Shown here one piece after another: positions 1 through 11,996 of a stretch of DNA of 64,000 nucleotides. Within the stretch, counting starts at the first letter, position 1; each line of letters starts with the position of its first letter. The translations under genes were made by a program, and so were the position numbers. The notes under the pieces are model-generated. The model was given only the letters and a program-made list of their open reading frames with translations, was not told the origin of the DNA and did no database searches. The DNA comes from Sternotherus odoratus (lineage: Eukaryota > Chordata > Testudines > Kinosternidae): positions 248,753,644 through 248,817,643 of the forward strand of contig JAVMKO010000001.1 in the NCBI GenBank assembly GCA_032164245.1, read 5' to 3'.

Positions 1-127
1 TAGCTGTTCAATAAATGAATTGTTTTTTAAATAAATGGGTTTCTTTATTCAGTGTACATAGATTATTAATGGCTACAGAAAACCAAATGCCTTATCCTAA
101 AGAATGCGCCCTCCCTCTGCACATCCA

Positions 128-1253
128 TTAGAACTGGCTTACAGCCTCAAAATGCTCCCTCAAGGCATCCCTGATCCTTGCAGCCTCGCACTTTGGCTGT
201 GCATATGTGGCCTCCAGGTGTTGAACCTCCAAGGACCATTCCTGAGTGAAGCCCTCTCCCTTCCGCTCACAAAGATTATGTAGGGCACAGCATGCGGAAA
301 TAACCGCGGAGATGCTTCCCTCAGCCAAGCCCAGCTTCCTATAAAAACAGCGCCAGCGTGCTTTGAAATGCCCAAAAGCACACTCCACAGTCATTCGACA
401 GCGGCTCAGCCTGTAGTTGAACCTTTCCTGGCTGCTGTCCAGGCTCCCTGTAGAGGGTTTCATGAGCCAGGGCATTAAAGGGTAAACGGGGTCGCCAAGA
501 ATCACAATGGGCATTTCGACTTCCCTCACGGGGATCCTCTGGTCTGGGAAAAAAGTGCCTTCTTGCAGCTTCCTGAACAGGCCAATGTTGCGGAAGATGC
601 GTGCGTCATGCACCTTTCCCGACCAGCCTGCATTAATGCCAGTAAAATGCCCACAGTGATCCACAAGCGCCTGGAGAACCATGGAGAAGTACCCCTTTCG
701 GTTAACGTACTCGTCTGCTAGGTGGTCAGGTACCAGAATAGTCCCATCTATCGCCCCTCCACAGTTAGGAAAACCCATTTGTTCAAAGCCAGCCACGATG
801 TCATGCACGTTACCAAGAGTCACGATTTTTCGTAGCAGGAGGCGATTAATGGCCCTGCACTTACATCAACACGACTCCAATAGTGGACTTTCCCAACCCA
901 AAGTGGTTGGCCACCGATCGGTAGCTCTCTGGGGTGGCCAGCTTCCAGACTACAAAAGCCACCCGCTTCTAGCTTTTGTAGTCTTAATCTGGTGTCCTTG
1001 CACCACGGGGGGGCGCGAGTTCATCACACGGTCCCATGAAAGTGGCTTTTCTCATGTGAAAGTTTTGCAGCCACTGCTCATTATCCCAGACTTGCATGAC
1101 GATGCGATCCCACCAGTCAGTGCTCGTTTCCCATGCCCAGAAGTGGCGTTCCACGGCTGTGAGCATGTCCGTTAATGAGACAAGCAGTTTCGTGTCAAAT
1201 GCGTTCATCAGCTCGAGGTCGTCTTCTGGCATCACTGGCATCTTGCATCTCAA
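128..1253 (-). pseudogene. Broken PIF/Harbinger transposase (HARBI1-like)
   Basis: This is the relic of a Harbinger-class DNA transposase, an RNase-H-fold DDE nuclease that cuts and pastes its element. The C-terminal piece (823 down to 128) keeps the catalytic blocks: GAIDGT (first D), GDPVYPLMPW (second D) and TVECAFGHFKARW (E), followed by ALHNLCE. The N-terminal piece (1253 down to about 984) carries the WAWETSTDWWDRIV and WLQNFHMRKATF segments typical of these proteins. Between them (about 824-983) the frame of LATPESYRSVANHFG-like sequence is readable but interrupted by at least one stop and shifts, so the gene is dead as written. No start codon is clear for the C-terminal piece. The ends of the element are not resolved; the left end probably runs off the window. 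The family assignment is firm; the age and exact break points are estimates. Confidence 0.88.
948..983. repeat. Perfect 12-bp inverted repeat inside the Harbinger relic
   Basis: Arms 948-959 (gactacaaaagc) and 972-983 (gcttttgtagtc) are exact reverse complements around a 12-base loop. The hairpin sits exactly where the transposase frame is lost. Confidence 0.8.
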
Positions 1254-2458
1254 GGATTAACTCCACAGCACTGCGAGATGTGCTGGCGACAGTCGTCAGC
1301 ATGTTCCTCAGCAGTTCCAGATCCATTACGGCACAGGAAAATGGACAACGGAGCACGCCTTGCTAAAACCGTTGAAAAATGGCGCCTGAGGTGGACGGAA
1401 ACACAGGGATTGCTGGGATATGACGCAAAACATCACGGGGAGTTGGAACAGGAGATGCAGAATGCCCCGCAAGCAATGCCCCCCCTTCCCACAAGGCATT
1501 GCACCAGATCGGGAAGAGGTGCTCTATGGGATACCTGCTCTAATGCGCTGCTCGTAATGCCACCTGAAGTGCCGCAAATGTGGCCATGCTATAGCGCTGG
1601 CGGGTCTAAGTGTGGACACGCTCTATCGCTATACCTATTGCTGTATACGGGGACAGCTATAACCAAAAGCGCTATAATGCTGTAAGTGTAACCATGCCCT
1701 TACATACGGTTATTCCTGCAAATCAACTGCTTTTCAAAGACACTAAACTGTCTTGATCCACATCAAAGAATAAGCTAAATATACAAAGGGATGGTAGAAG
1801 TCTGAAAGCCTAGAAAAATGGAAGCTAGCACATAGAAAAAATAATCTGAAACACAGATATTTTGTGAAAGAGATACCTGGAATGCAGTCATGCCACAAGA
1901 GATCTTGGAATGATACTAGATAGCAAATTAAATATGAGCCTGCAGTGGGACATATTGAGGCAGAAAAGTTATTTGGGGATTTAAATAAGCCTATGTATTT
2001 TACAGAGAATGAAGCAATATTATCTTTCCCCAGTCATAGGGAGAAAATCACCTGAGTTGACTGCAGAACATGCAAATCTAGAATTTTGCTGCCTCGTATT
2101 CCTCCCCTCCCACTCAGAACAGAACCAGCTCCCACTTTGTTTTAGATTGTGTGTCTGTTCTGGTATCTATTTTTAACTGACAATCACTTTTTCATTTCAC
2201 ACATCTGCTAGACTCGTAGAGCCCATTTTTCTTAGTCTGTGTTAACAATATTTATCTTTCTCAAACCTTCCTCCGTTTCTATCTTCTTCTTCCCTCTTCT
2301 AGTTTCTTTTCCCCATTTTTATTTCTTCTTTTTTAGTACTTTCCTGACTCCATACAATGCCACAATGAACACTTTTCATCCATCAGAGGCACCAAACAAA
2401 CAAGAAACTGATCAGAATACTGAAGCTTAAGCAGTTTGATACTGCTATGGCTCTACAC
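1254..2458. other. No gene seen; probable Harbinger flank, then AT-rich spacer
   Basis: The first about 400 bases may still be non-coding sequence of the Harbinger element; I could not place its terminal repeat. From about 1,700 the sequence is AT-rich with a pyrimidine-rich stretch (2,239-2,340). No exon or repeat family was recognised. Confidence 0.5.
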
Positions 2459-2787
2459 CAGGGATCAGCAACCTTGGCATGCGGAACCACAGGGTAAGCA
2501 CCCTTAGTGGGCCCCACCGGTTTGTTTACCTGGCGGTTCACCGATTGCGGCTCCCACTGGCCACAGTTCGCCGTCCTAGTCCAATGGGGGCTGCGGGAAG
2601 TAGCGTGGTCCAATGGGGGCTGCGGGAAGCGGCGTGGTGCTGGCCACAGCTTCCCACAGCCCCCATTGGACCAGGCGAGCCATGGCCAGTGGCAGCCGCA
2701 GTCGGCGAAACACCAGGTAAACAAAGCAGCAGGGCCCGCTAAGGGTGCTTACCCAACGGGCCCGTGTGTCAACATTGCTGATCCCTG
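2459..2787. mobile_element. hAT-like non-autonomous element, family A
   Basis: Terminal inverted repeats cagggatcagcaacc and the mirrored ttgctgatccctg bound a GC-rich core with two copies of tccaatgggggctgcgggaag (near 2,580 and 2,609). The same family recurs at 8,935-9,160 and, as a fragment, at 27,126-27,257. It has no coding capacity. Flanking 8-mers do not match well, so the target duplication has decayed. Confidence 0.75.
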
Positions 2788-2802
2788 CTTTAAATACAAT
2801 AG

Positions 2803-2901
2803 AGAGAGACCTTCCAAGAACCTTAAAATGTATTATTGCCATGCAAAATCTTAAATTACGGTGAACTTGGCACACCACTTCTAAAAGGTTGCCGACCCCT
2901 G
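2803..2901. mobile_element. 3' fragment of hAT-like element, family B
   Basis: Matches the last about 100 bases of the copies at 13,660-13,942 and 22,598-22,909 (ccttaaaatgtattattg ... ggttgccgacccctg). The front part is missing, next to the family A element. Confidence 0.7.
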
Positions 2902-2919
2902 ATTTACATGAATTTAAAC

Positions 2920-4215
2920 ATGCAAGTGATCCGTGTCCCACCGTGCAGAGGAAGGCGAAAAAACCCCAGGGTCTCTGTCAATCTGACCAAAGGAAAAATT
3001 CCTTCCAGATCTGGTGATCAGTTAGTCCCTGAGCATATTGTCATGACACACCCATCAGACACCTAGGAAACAATTCTCTGTAGTAACGTGGAGCCCTCTC
3101 CATTCAGTTTCCTTTCTCTGGCCATTAGAAATATTTGCTACTACCGGTAGCAGTCACAGATGGACCACATTCCATTGTAGGCAAACTCATCACACCATCC
3201 CTTCCCCAAACGTATCAAGTTCAATCTTGAAACCAGTTACTGTTAGGTGCTTTGCCTTCACTGCTCCCCTTGGAAGGCTATTCCAGAACTTCACTCCTCT
3301 TTAGCACCCTTTGTCTAATTTGAAGCCTAAACTTGTTGATGGCCAATCTATATCCATAGTGTTTAACAACTCCTCTCCCTCACTAATATTTATCCCTCCG
3401 ATGTTCTTATAGAGAGCAATCGTATCTCCCCATAGCCATCCTTTGGTTAGGCTAAACAAGCCAACCTCCTTGAGTCTCCCTTTCCTAAGGCAGGCTAGCC
3501 ATTCCTCTGATCTTTCTACTAGCCACTCTTTGCACCTATTTCAGTTTGAATTCAGCTTTCTTAAACATGTGAGGCAAGAACTGCACACCGTATTCCGTAC
3601 AGGGATCCCTCTCCCTGCAGCTGAGGAGTGATGGATGCAGGAAGCGGGGGAAGGATTTGAAGAACTTCCTGCAGCTGGGGAAGAAATCTGGGAGTAGGTC
3701 TGACCTGGCCCCGAATGCCATACAGGGAATGAGGAATTCCCATCCTCCCCAGCCAAACTGGCACTAGCAGCTGAGCCCGGTGCAGGGTAGGAGCCACCAG
3801 CTGGGTCTTCCCCAGTCCCGTCCCCTACCCAACAATGATTTACCTCTCTGCTGGGGAGAGTCACATGACCACTTGTGGCTTCCCTTTGCTACCCCATCAG
3901 AAAGTTATTTTTCTGCGAGGAAGCAAAGAAATCTGCAGGGGCATAAATTCTACTCATGCATGGTGGTGCTGAATTCCCCCAAGAGTAAGTCTGGCAGCTC
4001 AGTCATCCTGTGATCGACCAATACACCCAGGTTTTTCTCCTCCTCGGTTACTTCCAACTGATACACCCCCAGCTTATAGCAAAAATTCTTGATGTTAGTC
4101 CCTATCTGCATGACCTTGCACTTATAAATTTCACCTCACTTTTATTACTCCAGTACACCATCCAGATCTTTTTGTATGATATTCTGTATTATTCTGTATC
4201 TGATTTCTAGCTGGA
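2920..4215 (-). mobile_element. CR1-type LINE 3' region, antisense, interrupted
   Basis: The + strand reads the complement of a CR1 LINE tail: segments such as ttggaaggctattccagaac and gcatgaccttgcacttataa are typical of reptile CR1 copies. About 3,600-3,990 is unlike CR1 and looks like a later GC-richer insertion of unknown family. No open frame survives. Confidence 0.7.
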
Positions 4216-5704
4216 AGTATTGCTGTACTTCCTGCTATGTGACAGCAGTATTCGCTATAGTGTATTTTACATAATTGCAATTCCTGCATCAGGGAATAAC
4301 AAACACCCTTCCTCTTCCACAGCTTAAAAGTAGTTTGCTTAAATGTAGGAGGCAGACTCCTCCAATTCCTTTCAAAAAAAGTTTTACCCTCTCCATTCTC
4401 TTGATTAACACCTGGAAATCTCTCAATTTCTGTCTGAATTTCCCCCACCTCTCTCATATAGCATCTCTGACAAAAGGGAAAAAGGAAAGAACTGAGTTCG
4501 GGATCCCATTCAACACCATCTCTGCAGAAGATCTTCCATGATCCACAGCAGTATGTAGAATTCTACAACTTTCTGTGCCAGCAGTTCTGTATCTTGAGGT
4601 AAAAAAAAATAATCAGGCTTTCCTGTCATTCTTCTGATGAGCCCAAGGGGCCCCCTAACATATCCCATGCATGTTTAGAGGCACAGCTAGTGAAGATATC
4701 AACAGCTTTTCCAGGGAAGCAACAGATGTTGAAACAGAAGCTGCTGCAGCAGATACCATGTGAATCTTCTACTGGGGCACAATGTGTTCAGGTTACAGCC
4801 TGAATACACTATGCATAAATAAGTGACTAAACAAGATCAAGCAAAAATTCAGCAACTGCAGCTCCAGTAATGCCATTAAAAGAAAAAAGTAGGGTTTGCG
4901 GAAAGAAGCTGCTTGCTAAAGTTCATGTGGATTCTGGTGCATGGACATGTACTTAGGGCATTCTAATTGCTTAATGCAAGAACATTGGACTGGAGAGGAG
5001 GAGGAGGAAGAAGCTCAGTCTCTACTTGCATGTCTAAAACAGTATCTACAATAGAACCTTTCTGGAGCTCTGCCCCATTTAAACTGCACATGTGAATGTA
5101 ACCAGCATACTTACTGGGGGAGAAAGTTGCCACATTCCAATATTTTAAAAAATCAGCAATACCAGACTCATTCTGTGGAACAGGCCGTATTACATTTCCA
5201 ATTACAGTCGATAGCTACATTTATTCTGTGGATCAAGTTAAAGACGTGGTCCTGATGTTAATGGGAAGTCAGAATTGAGCTATTAGGTGCTCAAATTAGG
5301 GATGCATTGTGTATCTGGGTTATCTGAAAAACTGGCTCTTAAAATGTCGACATTAGCCTTCGGATCTGATGCTCCATTAAGATGAATGGGGGTCATTTTA
5401 CACCTCTATGAACTGTTGTCTCAAGCTAAAACTGCATTACATCAGTTAGCAAACATAAGGGCTAGAAATTTTTGGTTTAATGAACTGACTCCAGTATAAA
5501 ACCTTAGCAACATTCAGGCAGAATATGTATGGAATGTATGACAAGTCAGATACGCCAGTCTGTTGATAACAAGAGCATCTGAGGTTACTGTGAAGGTTTT
5601 GCGCTAGAATACAAATCTGGTGAAGTTGAGGTTCATATTGCTTTTCATTATCTGTTGGAGAGGTGTAATATAGTGGCTTGCCCTTAGGGTCTGCAGGGTC
5701 TAGG
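4216..5704. other. Unassigned intergenic sequence
   Basis: No exon, RNA gene or repeat family was recognised. Short open frames here have no protein character. Confidence 0.5.
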
Positions 5705-5880
5705 CAGAGGTAGTCAATTATTTTTTGTCAATGTCCAAATTTCTTGGTCAAGGTCCAAACTCCAGAAAAACATTTTTCACACCACAATAATGATAATAAG
5801 TAAATAAAAAGATTTCAGGGTCTGTTCAAAAGCATCTGGTGGTCCGGATTTGAGCCACGGTCTGCCTATTGACTACCCCT
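5705..5880. mobile_element. hAT-like short element, family C
   Basis: Begins cagaggtagtcaatta and ends ctattgactacccct; a second copy lies at 9,169-9,355. Flanking ggtctagg and ggcctagc (6 of 8 bases alike) look like an aged 8-bp target duplication. Confidence 0.72.
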
Positions 5881-6027
5881 GGCCTAGCATTAGCCAACCC
5901 AACTTGCAAATGGTTCTCTCATTACACTAATTGATTGCATTTCCCTAATTAATTTACCTTCAATAGGTATTATCTACTGCCAGACACAGAAATCCATTTC
6001 AAAAGGTATTTTTTTCTCCTGCTGATA

Positions 6028-6250
6028 ATGGCCCATCCACATTAAACAGCCTCTTAGAATTGGTATGCTAATGTACAACTATTTTTTGCTTTCTGTGTAT
6101 ATAAATGCATCTTACTTCTGTTCCATTGTATGCATCTGATGAAGTGAGCTATAGCCCATGAAAGCTTATGCTGAAATAAACTGGTTAGTCTCTAAGGTGC
6201 TACAAAGTCTTCCTCATCTTATTTACGGATACAGACTAACGGCTGCTAAT
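6028..6250 (+). repeat. Interspersed repeat with gatgaagtgagc core
   Basis: Contains gatgaagtgagctatagc, aaagcttatgctgaaataaa and tagtctctaaggtgctacaa. Antisense copies are at 8,405-8,620 and 34,205-34,483, and a relative at 55,028-55,195. A common amniote repeat whose class I cannot name with confidence. Confidence 0.75.
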
Positions 6251-6503
6251 CTTAAATCCGTTTACATGGGTCAACAACAAGGATTTAAACAATGGCCCTT
6301 CAGACCCGCAGATCAGATCTCTGTATTAGTTGAGCTATAGGAGTTTTTGCAACTCTCTATTTAATTCACTCACTAGAGGAAACTTAACATACTTTCCCAG
6401 TGGGTTACATAATTGCTTACTGGATAGCAGTCACATACAGCAGACAGTTATATCCCTGACTTTGGGAGAAGAGTGTTATTTAGTGGTTAAAGCCCATAGA
6501 ACC

Positions 6504-6876
6504 TAGTGGTTCTCAACTTCTCAAGACTACTGTACCTCTTTCAGGAGTCTGATTTGTCTTCCATACCCCAAGTTTCACCTGACTTAAAAACTCAGGCTTT
6601 AGTTTCAGTCCCATGAAGCAGGACTTGGGTTTTCTACCCTGGACCACAGTGAGCCTAACACTGGCCCTGGCGACCCCATTACAACGAACTTGCCCACAGT
6701 TTGAGAACTGCTGATATAGTAGTTAAAGCAGTACAAAACAAACGTCTGTGTGAAATTTTAGTTTGTACTGAGTTTGCTAGTGCTTTTTATGTAGCCTGTT
6801 GTAAAACTAGGCAAATATCTAGATGAACTGATGTACCCTTGGAAGACTTCTATGTACCCCTGGTTGAGAACCACTG
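6504..6876. mobile_element. hAT-like element, nested or rearranged
   Basis: Starts tagtggttctcaacttctc and ends tggttgagaaccactg. Flanks atagaacc and atctaacc (6 of 8 alike) suggest an 8-bp target duplication. An extra stretch near 6,601-6,718 ending cagtttgagaactgctg looks like a second element end inside it. Confidence 0.7.
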
Positions 6877-6884
6877 ATCTAACC

Positions 6885-7915
6885 AAACTATGCTCAGTAT
6901 GAAAGGAAGCATGGCTGAGAAGTTAAGATTTGGGCCTACCGTGCTGGAGGCGCAGGTTCTATTCCTGACTAAGCTTGCAATGATTGTGTGAGAGACTTGG
7001 AGCTACTATGTAATATTATGAACACAGGGTGACAGATATGACAAGATTCTTGGCAAACCTTAAGGAATTAAGTTAAACCTTATTGAATTAGTGTTGAATT
7101 ACATTTAACACTTTTGAGGCCCATTGTATTGAAAATGTGAATGCTTGTGTACTATTGGGGGATTGTATGGAAGTTCTCTGGGAGGAAGAAGGATTAATGC
7201 AATCTCTGGAAGATAACATTACCTTCCAAAACTATGCTGAACAATACAGAAGACAGTTTATCTTTTGGGACAATATGTGTGAAATAGAATTCTTAGAAAG
7301 TACTGGGGAGGAAAAGATTACAAGACACCACCAATGATTCAGCCTTTGAAGCTTTGCAGGGAGGGAGGGGAGACCTTTTGTCTGCTGATCACCTGTGATG
7401 GGAGGACAATTCAAAAATCCAGTTTGGATTCTCCAGGGGCCAACAGACAAAAAGGATTTTTAGGTAAATAGATAAATAGCCTGGTCCTAAACAGGCTCAG
7501 GGCTTTTATTCTGATCCCACAAATGGGCAGGACCTCTGGTTCACAATCCTTAAGGAAGAGCTTGAAAGACTAACAGTTGGAACAACCGACACCAATGAGA
7601 GCCCTTGTAGTGACTGGAGGAGGGGGCTGGCTGATCTCTGGTAAGACTATTACCACGCATGTATTGCACTGATTTTAAACATTCACTCTGTAGTACTTTT
7701 ACCTTAAAGTCAAAAAATGCTTGCTTAGAAAGAACTGTGTGGTAACTTATAACTGTAGCAAATACACTGTGTACTGTGTGAGAAGAGAAGCAAAACAGGC
7801 CTGTCTTTTGCTCCAAACATCACAATTAAAGCAGGAAACTGCTCAGCCTAGACAGAAGGGAGAGAGATGACGGTTTTCATGAAAGAGAGGCAATGACTAT
7901 GGTGCTAGAAACTAA
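6885..7915. other. Unassigned intergenic sequence
   Basis: No gene or recognised repeat. The small frame at 7,137-7,337 has no homologue I recognise and lacks splice or promoter support. Confidence 0.45.
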
Positions 7916-8080
7916 GGGCATGGCTACACTTGAAACTTCAGAGCCCGGCTCCCAGCACTCAGAGCCTGTCCACACTAGCGCTTTAAAACGCTCAGACCTG
8001 CTGTACTCAGGGGGGTGATTTTTCAACCCCCTGAGCCAGCAAGTTAGAGCACTATAAAAATGTAAGTATAGATAACCCCT
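7916..8080. mobile_element. Small DNA element of the 'ggcatggctacact' type
   Basis: Starts gggcatggctacacttg and ends with aagtatagataacccct, a loose inverted match. Relatives with gtctacact and gtgtagacataccc ends occur at 50,010, 54,682 and 57,239. Confidence 0.55.
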
Positions 8081-8404
8081 AAAAATGGGCATCCTTAGGG
8101 AACCACTGACGGGAAACAGCTGCCATTGCCCTGAACTGTGACACTGAGCTCTAACAATTGTTTGAACATTGTATGCAACTTGGTCAATACAAGGAAGTTA
8201 TTGTATATTTGGATTATAAGACTTTCCTCTATAAATCCATTGAATCTCTCTTAATAGGGGGCTGTGGGAGAGAAAACAGGGAAGCAATACAAGCAGCCCT
8301 AAGCACATATTTGGTAGTCAAAGGAGCCTGTCTCCACCAACTTGCAAGCTTTGTTTTGCCAAAGCTGGGGTTACTAGATTAAAAGCTACAAACAGTTAAA
8401 AAGT
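8081..8404. other. Unassigned spacer
   Basis: About 320 bases with no gene or repeat that I recognise. Confidence 0.4.
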
Positions 8405-8620
8405 GTTAATAAAACGAGGAAGACTTTGTAGCACCTTAGAGACTAACCAGTTTACTTCAGCATAAGCTTTCGTGGGCTATAGCTCACTTCATCGGATGCA
8501 TAGAATGGAACAGAAGTAAGATGCATTTATACACACAGAAAGAAAGAGAAAAAAAGTTGTACATTAGCATACCAATTCTAAGAGGCTGTTAAATTTAGAT
8601 GGGCCATTATCAATAGGAGT
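8405..8620 (-). repeat. Antisense copy of the gatgaagtgagc repeat
   Basis: Reverse complement of the repeat at 6,028-6,250 (ttagagactaaccagtttac, agctcacttcatcggatgca, ccaattctaagaggctgtta). Confidence 0.75.
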
Positions 8621-8934
8621 AAAAAAAAGTGTTATGATTCCTACAAAGTGGAGTGAGTTGCCAGGGGCTCTCCAGCGAGCATCAGTGAATTCTGACAGGG
8701 CAACCAATAGACAAAGAGGCTCTGTGGAAGAGACTTTAGGGAGCTAGTTCTACTATGGTCCCCATGTAGAATATGGTTAAACATCTGGCAACCTAGACAT
8801 GCGTATACTGTGTTTTATTGTTTTATATAAAATGCTTTTATGTGAAATAAATTATACCTGGTTTTAAGGAGACTACTTGGTCAATGATTACCACTGTCAG
8901 TGCCCCAGAGGGAATATAACTGTATGGTCTAAGA

Positions 8935-9160
8935 CAGGGATTGGCAATCTTGGCATGCGGCCCCCCAGGGTAGGCACCCTTGGCGGGTCGGGCTGGTTTG
9001 TTTACCTGCCACGTCCGCAGGTTCAGCCAATCGTGTCTCCCACTGGCCGCGGTTCGCTGCTCCGGTCCAATGGGGGCCGCGGGAAGTGGCAGCCAGCACC
9101 GGCCAGGCCTGCTAAGGGTGCTTACCCTGGGGGGCCACATACCAAGGCTGCCGATTCCTG
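8935..9160. mobile_element. hAT-like non-autonomous element, family A
   Basis: Ends cagggattggcaatcttgg and the mirrored ccaaggctgccgattcctg. Flanked by gtctaaga (8,927-8,934) and ttctaaga (9,161-9,168), 7 of 8 alike: a target-site duplication of hAT length. Confidence 0.85.
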
Positions 9161-9168
9161 TTCTAAGA

Positions 9169-9355
9169 CAAGGGTAATAAATTATTTTTGTGACGGTCCA
9201 AATTTCTTGGTCAAGAGATAGTCAATGTCCAGGCTTCAGAGAGAATTAAAAAAACCCAACAATAATGATAATAAGTAAATGAAAATATTTTGGGAGTCAT
9301 CCAAAAGTGTCTGGTGGTCTGGATTTGGCCCACACTCTCCCTATTGACTACCCTG
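9169..9355. mobile_element. hAT-like short element, family C
   Basis: Second copy of the 5,705 family, sharing caatgtcc, cctattgactaccc and the cataataag-like core. It begins directly after the target duplication of the preceding element and is followed by gtctaagg. Confidence 0.78.
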
Positions 9356-9539
9356 GTCTAAGGCTAAATCAGAGCTGCTGAGGCAATCACAGTTAATACA
9401 AAAGGACTGCCACCCAGGCCCTGGCTTGAGAGTTGGAGAACCATATGATTCCCCCACAAAGCTTTGTTAACTAACTTGTAAAATGAGTCAGCAACTCATA
9501 CTTAAGTACCTTCTCAGGTTGGGATTCATGGCACTGGTC

Positions 9540-10193
9540 CCTAATAAGTGTGAGGTGGCCAGTACTCCAGGGGGTTGCGGCTACACACTTTCCCCTCCCC
9601 CGGAGCCACGCAGGGCAGGCAGCGCTCCGGGGGGCCGGGTTTGCACGCTTCCCTCTTCCCTGGAGCTGCGCCGCGCGGGCAGTGCTCTGGGGGACGGATT
9701 GCACACTCCCTCTCCCCAGGACCATGCCAAACACTACTAGGAGCCTCTTGGTAAGGGGCTCGGGGTTGCCTAAGAGGTGGGGGCAGTCAGGAGACAGGGA
9801 ACAGAGTGGGTTGGATGGGGGTAGGGTTCCGGGGTGGTGGTTAGAGGTGGGGAGATCTCTGGAGGGGGGCGGTCAGGGAGCAGGGGGGTTGGATGGGACG
9901 TAGGGGTCTGTCAGGGAACGGGGGAGGTGGTTAGATAAGGGTCGGGGGAGTCAGGGAACAGAGGAGTTGGGTAGGGTCCTGTGGGGTGGTTAGGGATGAG
10001 GGGGTCTGTGGAAGGGGCAATCAGCGGACAAGGTTGGGGTGGTTGGATGGGTTGGGAATTCTGAAGGGGCAGTAAGGGGTAGGGAAGTGGGAGGGGGCCG
10101 GATAAGGGGTGGGGCCTTCCCTAAACAGCCCTCCATATAATTTTGCAACCCCAATGTGGCCCTTGGGCAAAAAAGTTTGCCCACCCCGGCCTA
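9540..10193 (-). mobile_element. Truncated hAT-like element with G-rich tandem core
   Basis: The right edge reads aaaaaagtttgcccacccc, the complement of a typical ggggtgggcaaactttttt terminus. No matching left terminus is seen. From about 9,745 to 10,110 the + strand is a degenerate G-rich minisatellite built on units like gggggcagtcagggaacagg. A related G-rich core lies at 25,490-25,660. Confidence 0.6.
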
Positions 10194-11890
10194 AATAGAC
10201 ATGAAATTTGAACTCATCTCCTGTTTCCCAGCTCAACTTTCTCCTAAGTAGTTATGGGTGTATTTGGTAGGAGAGTTGTCTCTAGTTTTTGAGATTTCTT
10301 TAAAAGGGTGTCCCAAATAAACCTATGAAACCGACATTGCCAAGAGTTCAAAAATCATGAGTTACACCATTAAAAAAAACGATGAGATTAAAAAATGATT
10401 AAGTTAAGGTTCTTCTTGGGTTCTGAGCCTTTACGTTCATGTTTTCAAGCTTTTGTCTGCAATGATAAGGGCTAGAAACGTCCTTGTTTAATAGAATTGT
10501 TTCTGTGTTCAAGTCTCTGAGCTGGAACATCACAAGAACAAACCAAATATTGTGAGACTCATGATAAAAATCATAACAGTTGGCAAAACTGCAATCCATG
10601 GAAAAATTTCAAAACAGGGATCATGTTGGAACTATTATAATCCTTTCAGTATCAACCCAATTTTCACCAAGTCACCACAAAATATTCAAATAGTACTCAA
10701 AGTTTATTTTCAGTTTTACTTTTTGCCAGGTCAAACGAGATTTTTTACAAAATAGAGGTTTAAATCTCTGTTACAGTGAAAATTTCTGACAACCTTAACT
10801 TTGTTAATGTGCTAGAAGCTAGATCCTTACACAAGGGATAGCACAGTATCACCAATTCTATATCCAGTGAAATTATTAGGCCATATGGGCTGAATCCTAC
10901 CAACTTTTATTCACTGGGACAGCCCCTATACACAGGGCTGCTCACATAAGTGAAGCCCCATACCTTGCAAATACTTAACAGTGAGACTACTTGCATGCTT
11001 TCAATGGAAGTGTACATACGCATGTTCGCAGGACCAGAGTTGAACTTCTGCCAGCATGGCTATATTGCTCCAGGGTATTAGGAGATAGGATCCCTACCCC
11101 TAACACAGATACAGTTATAATAGTAAAACTGCTTTTACAGATGCAGCTTGTTTTGTTCACAGCTGGTTATTTGATTGTATTGGAACAAAGCATCTCTGCC
11201 AGTTTAGCTATGTCCATACTAGGGGACCTTTGCCAGTACAGTATACTGGCATTCCCATACTGGTAAAGCAGTCCCAGTTTAGAGTTAGACACCACTTATT
11301 TAAAAATCCACATGTTGAAAACTAATATTCAAAGTATGAACCAAGAAGTCCAGAGGTAAAGCCGGTAACTGGAGAAACGGTGCAAGATATCAAAGGCATC
11401 AGCTTAGTGTATATATATCACTTACCATTTATATTACAACACAATAGGCACAAAAGAATTAATTAAGGATGGAGTGTCCTTCCCTAATTTTAAATTAGGT
11501 TATTTTTGCTCAACTATGGTATAGAAATAGATTTGTGTTACAGTAAAAAAAATTAAGAAAGTACGGAACTATAAACATGATTTCATAAATATCTATGACT
11601 TAAGTGCAGCTTCCAAGCCAAATGAAACTTCCACCTTTAATATGGAAGCATTCTCAGGGATACGACAAGTAGTCTGCCCAAAGCTTCAAATTTGATCTGA
11701 GCAGACAACCAGCTGGTAGTCTGTTCCCGGTTATGCAGTTTAGGTGCAGCCCTAAGGCTGCTGACAAGATACCAATACAGTCTCTGCTCAACTAGTCTGA
11801 TTTACCTACCTGATACAAAATAAAAAGACCTCAACGAAGATTTTTTTTTAAATGGCTTCCCAAAGTTAGGCTCCTGTGTACATATTTAGG
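10194..11890. other. Unassigned intergenic sequence
   Basis: No gene recognised. A 66-base block (11,208-11,273) is bounded by the 9-mer ccagtttag on both sides, which may be a target duplication of an unknown short insertion. Confidence 0.4.
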
Positions 11891-11899
11891 ATTCTAAAT

Positions 11900-11996
11900 A
11901 AGCAGCCAGATTTTCAGAAGTGCTGAGCACCCACCATCTCCCTCTGACATCTATAGGATCTTTTGAGTACTCAGCATTTTTGAAAAATCAGTTCAT
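11900..11996. repeat. Short foldback repeat ('tttcagaagtgctgagcac' type)
   Basis: Left arm cagattttcagaagtgctg pairs imperfectly with right arm cagcatttttgaaaaatca. A relative occurs at 55,835-55,915. Confidence 0.55.
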
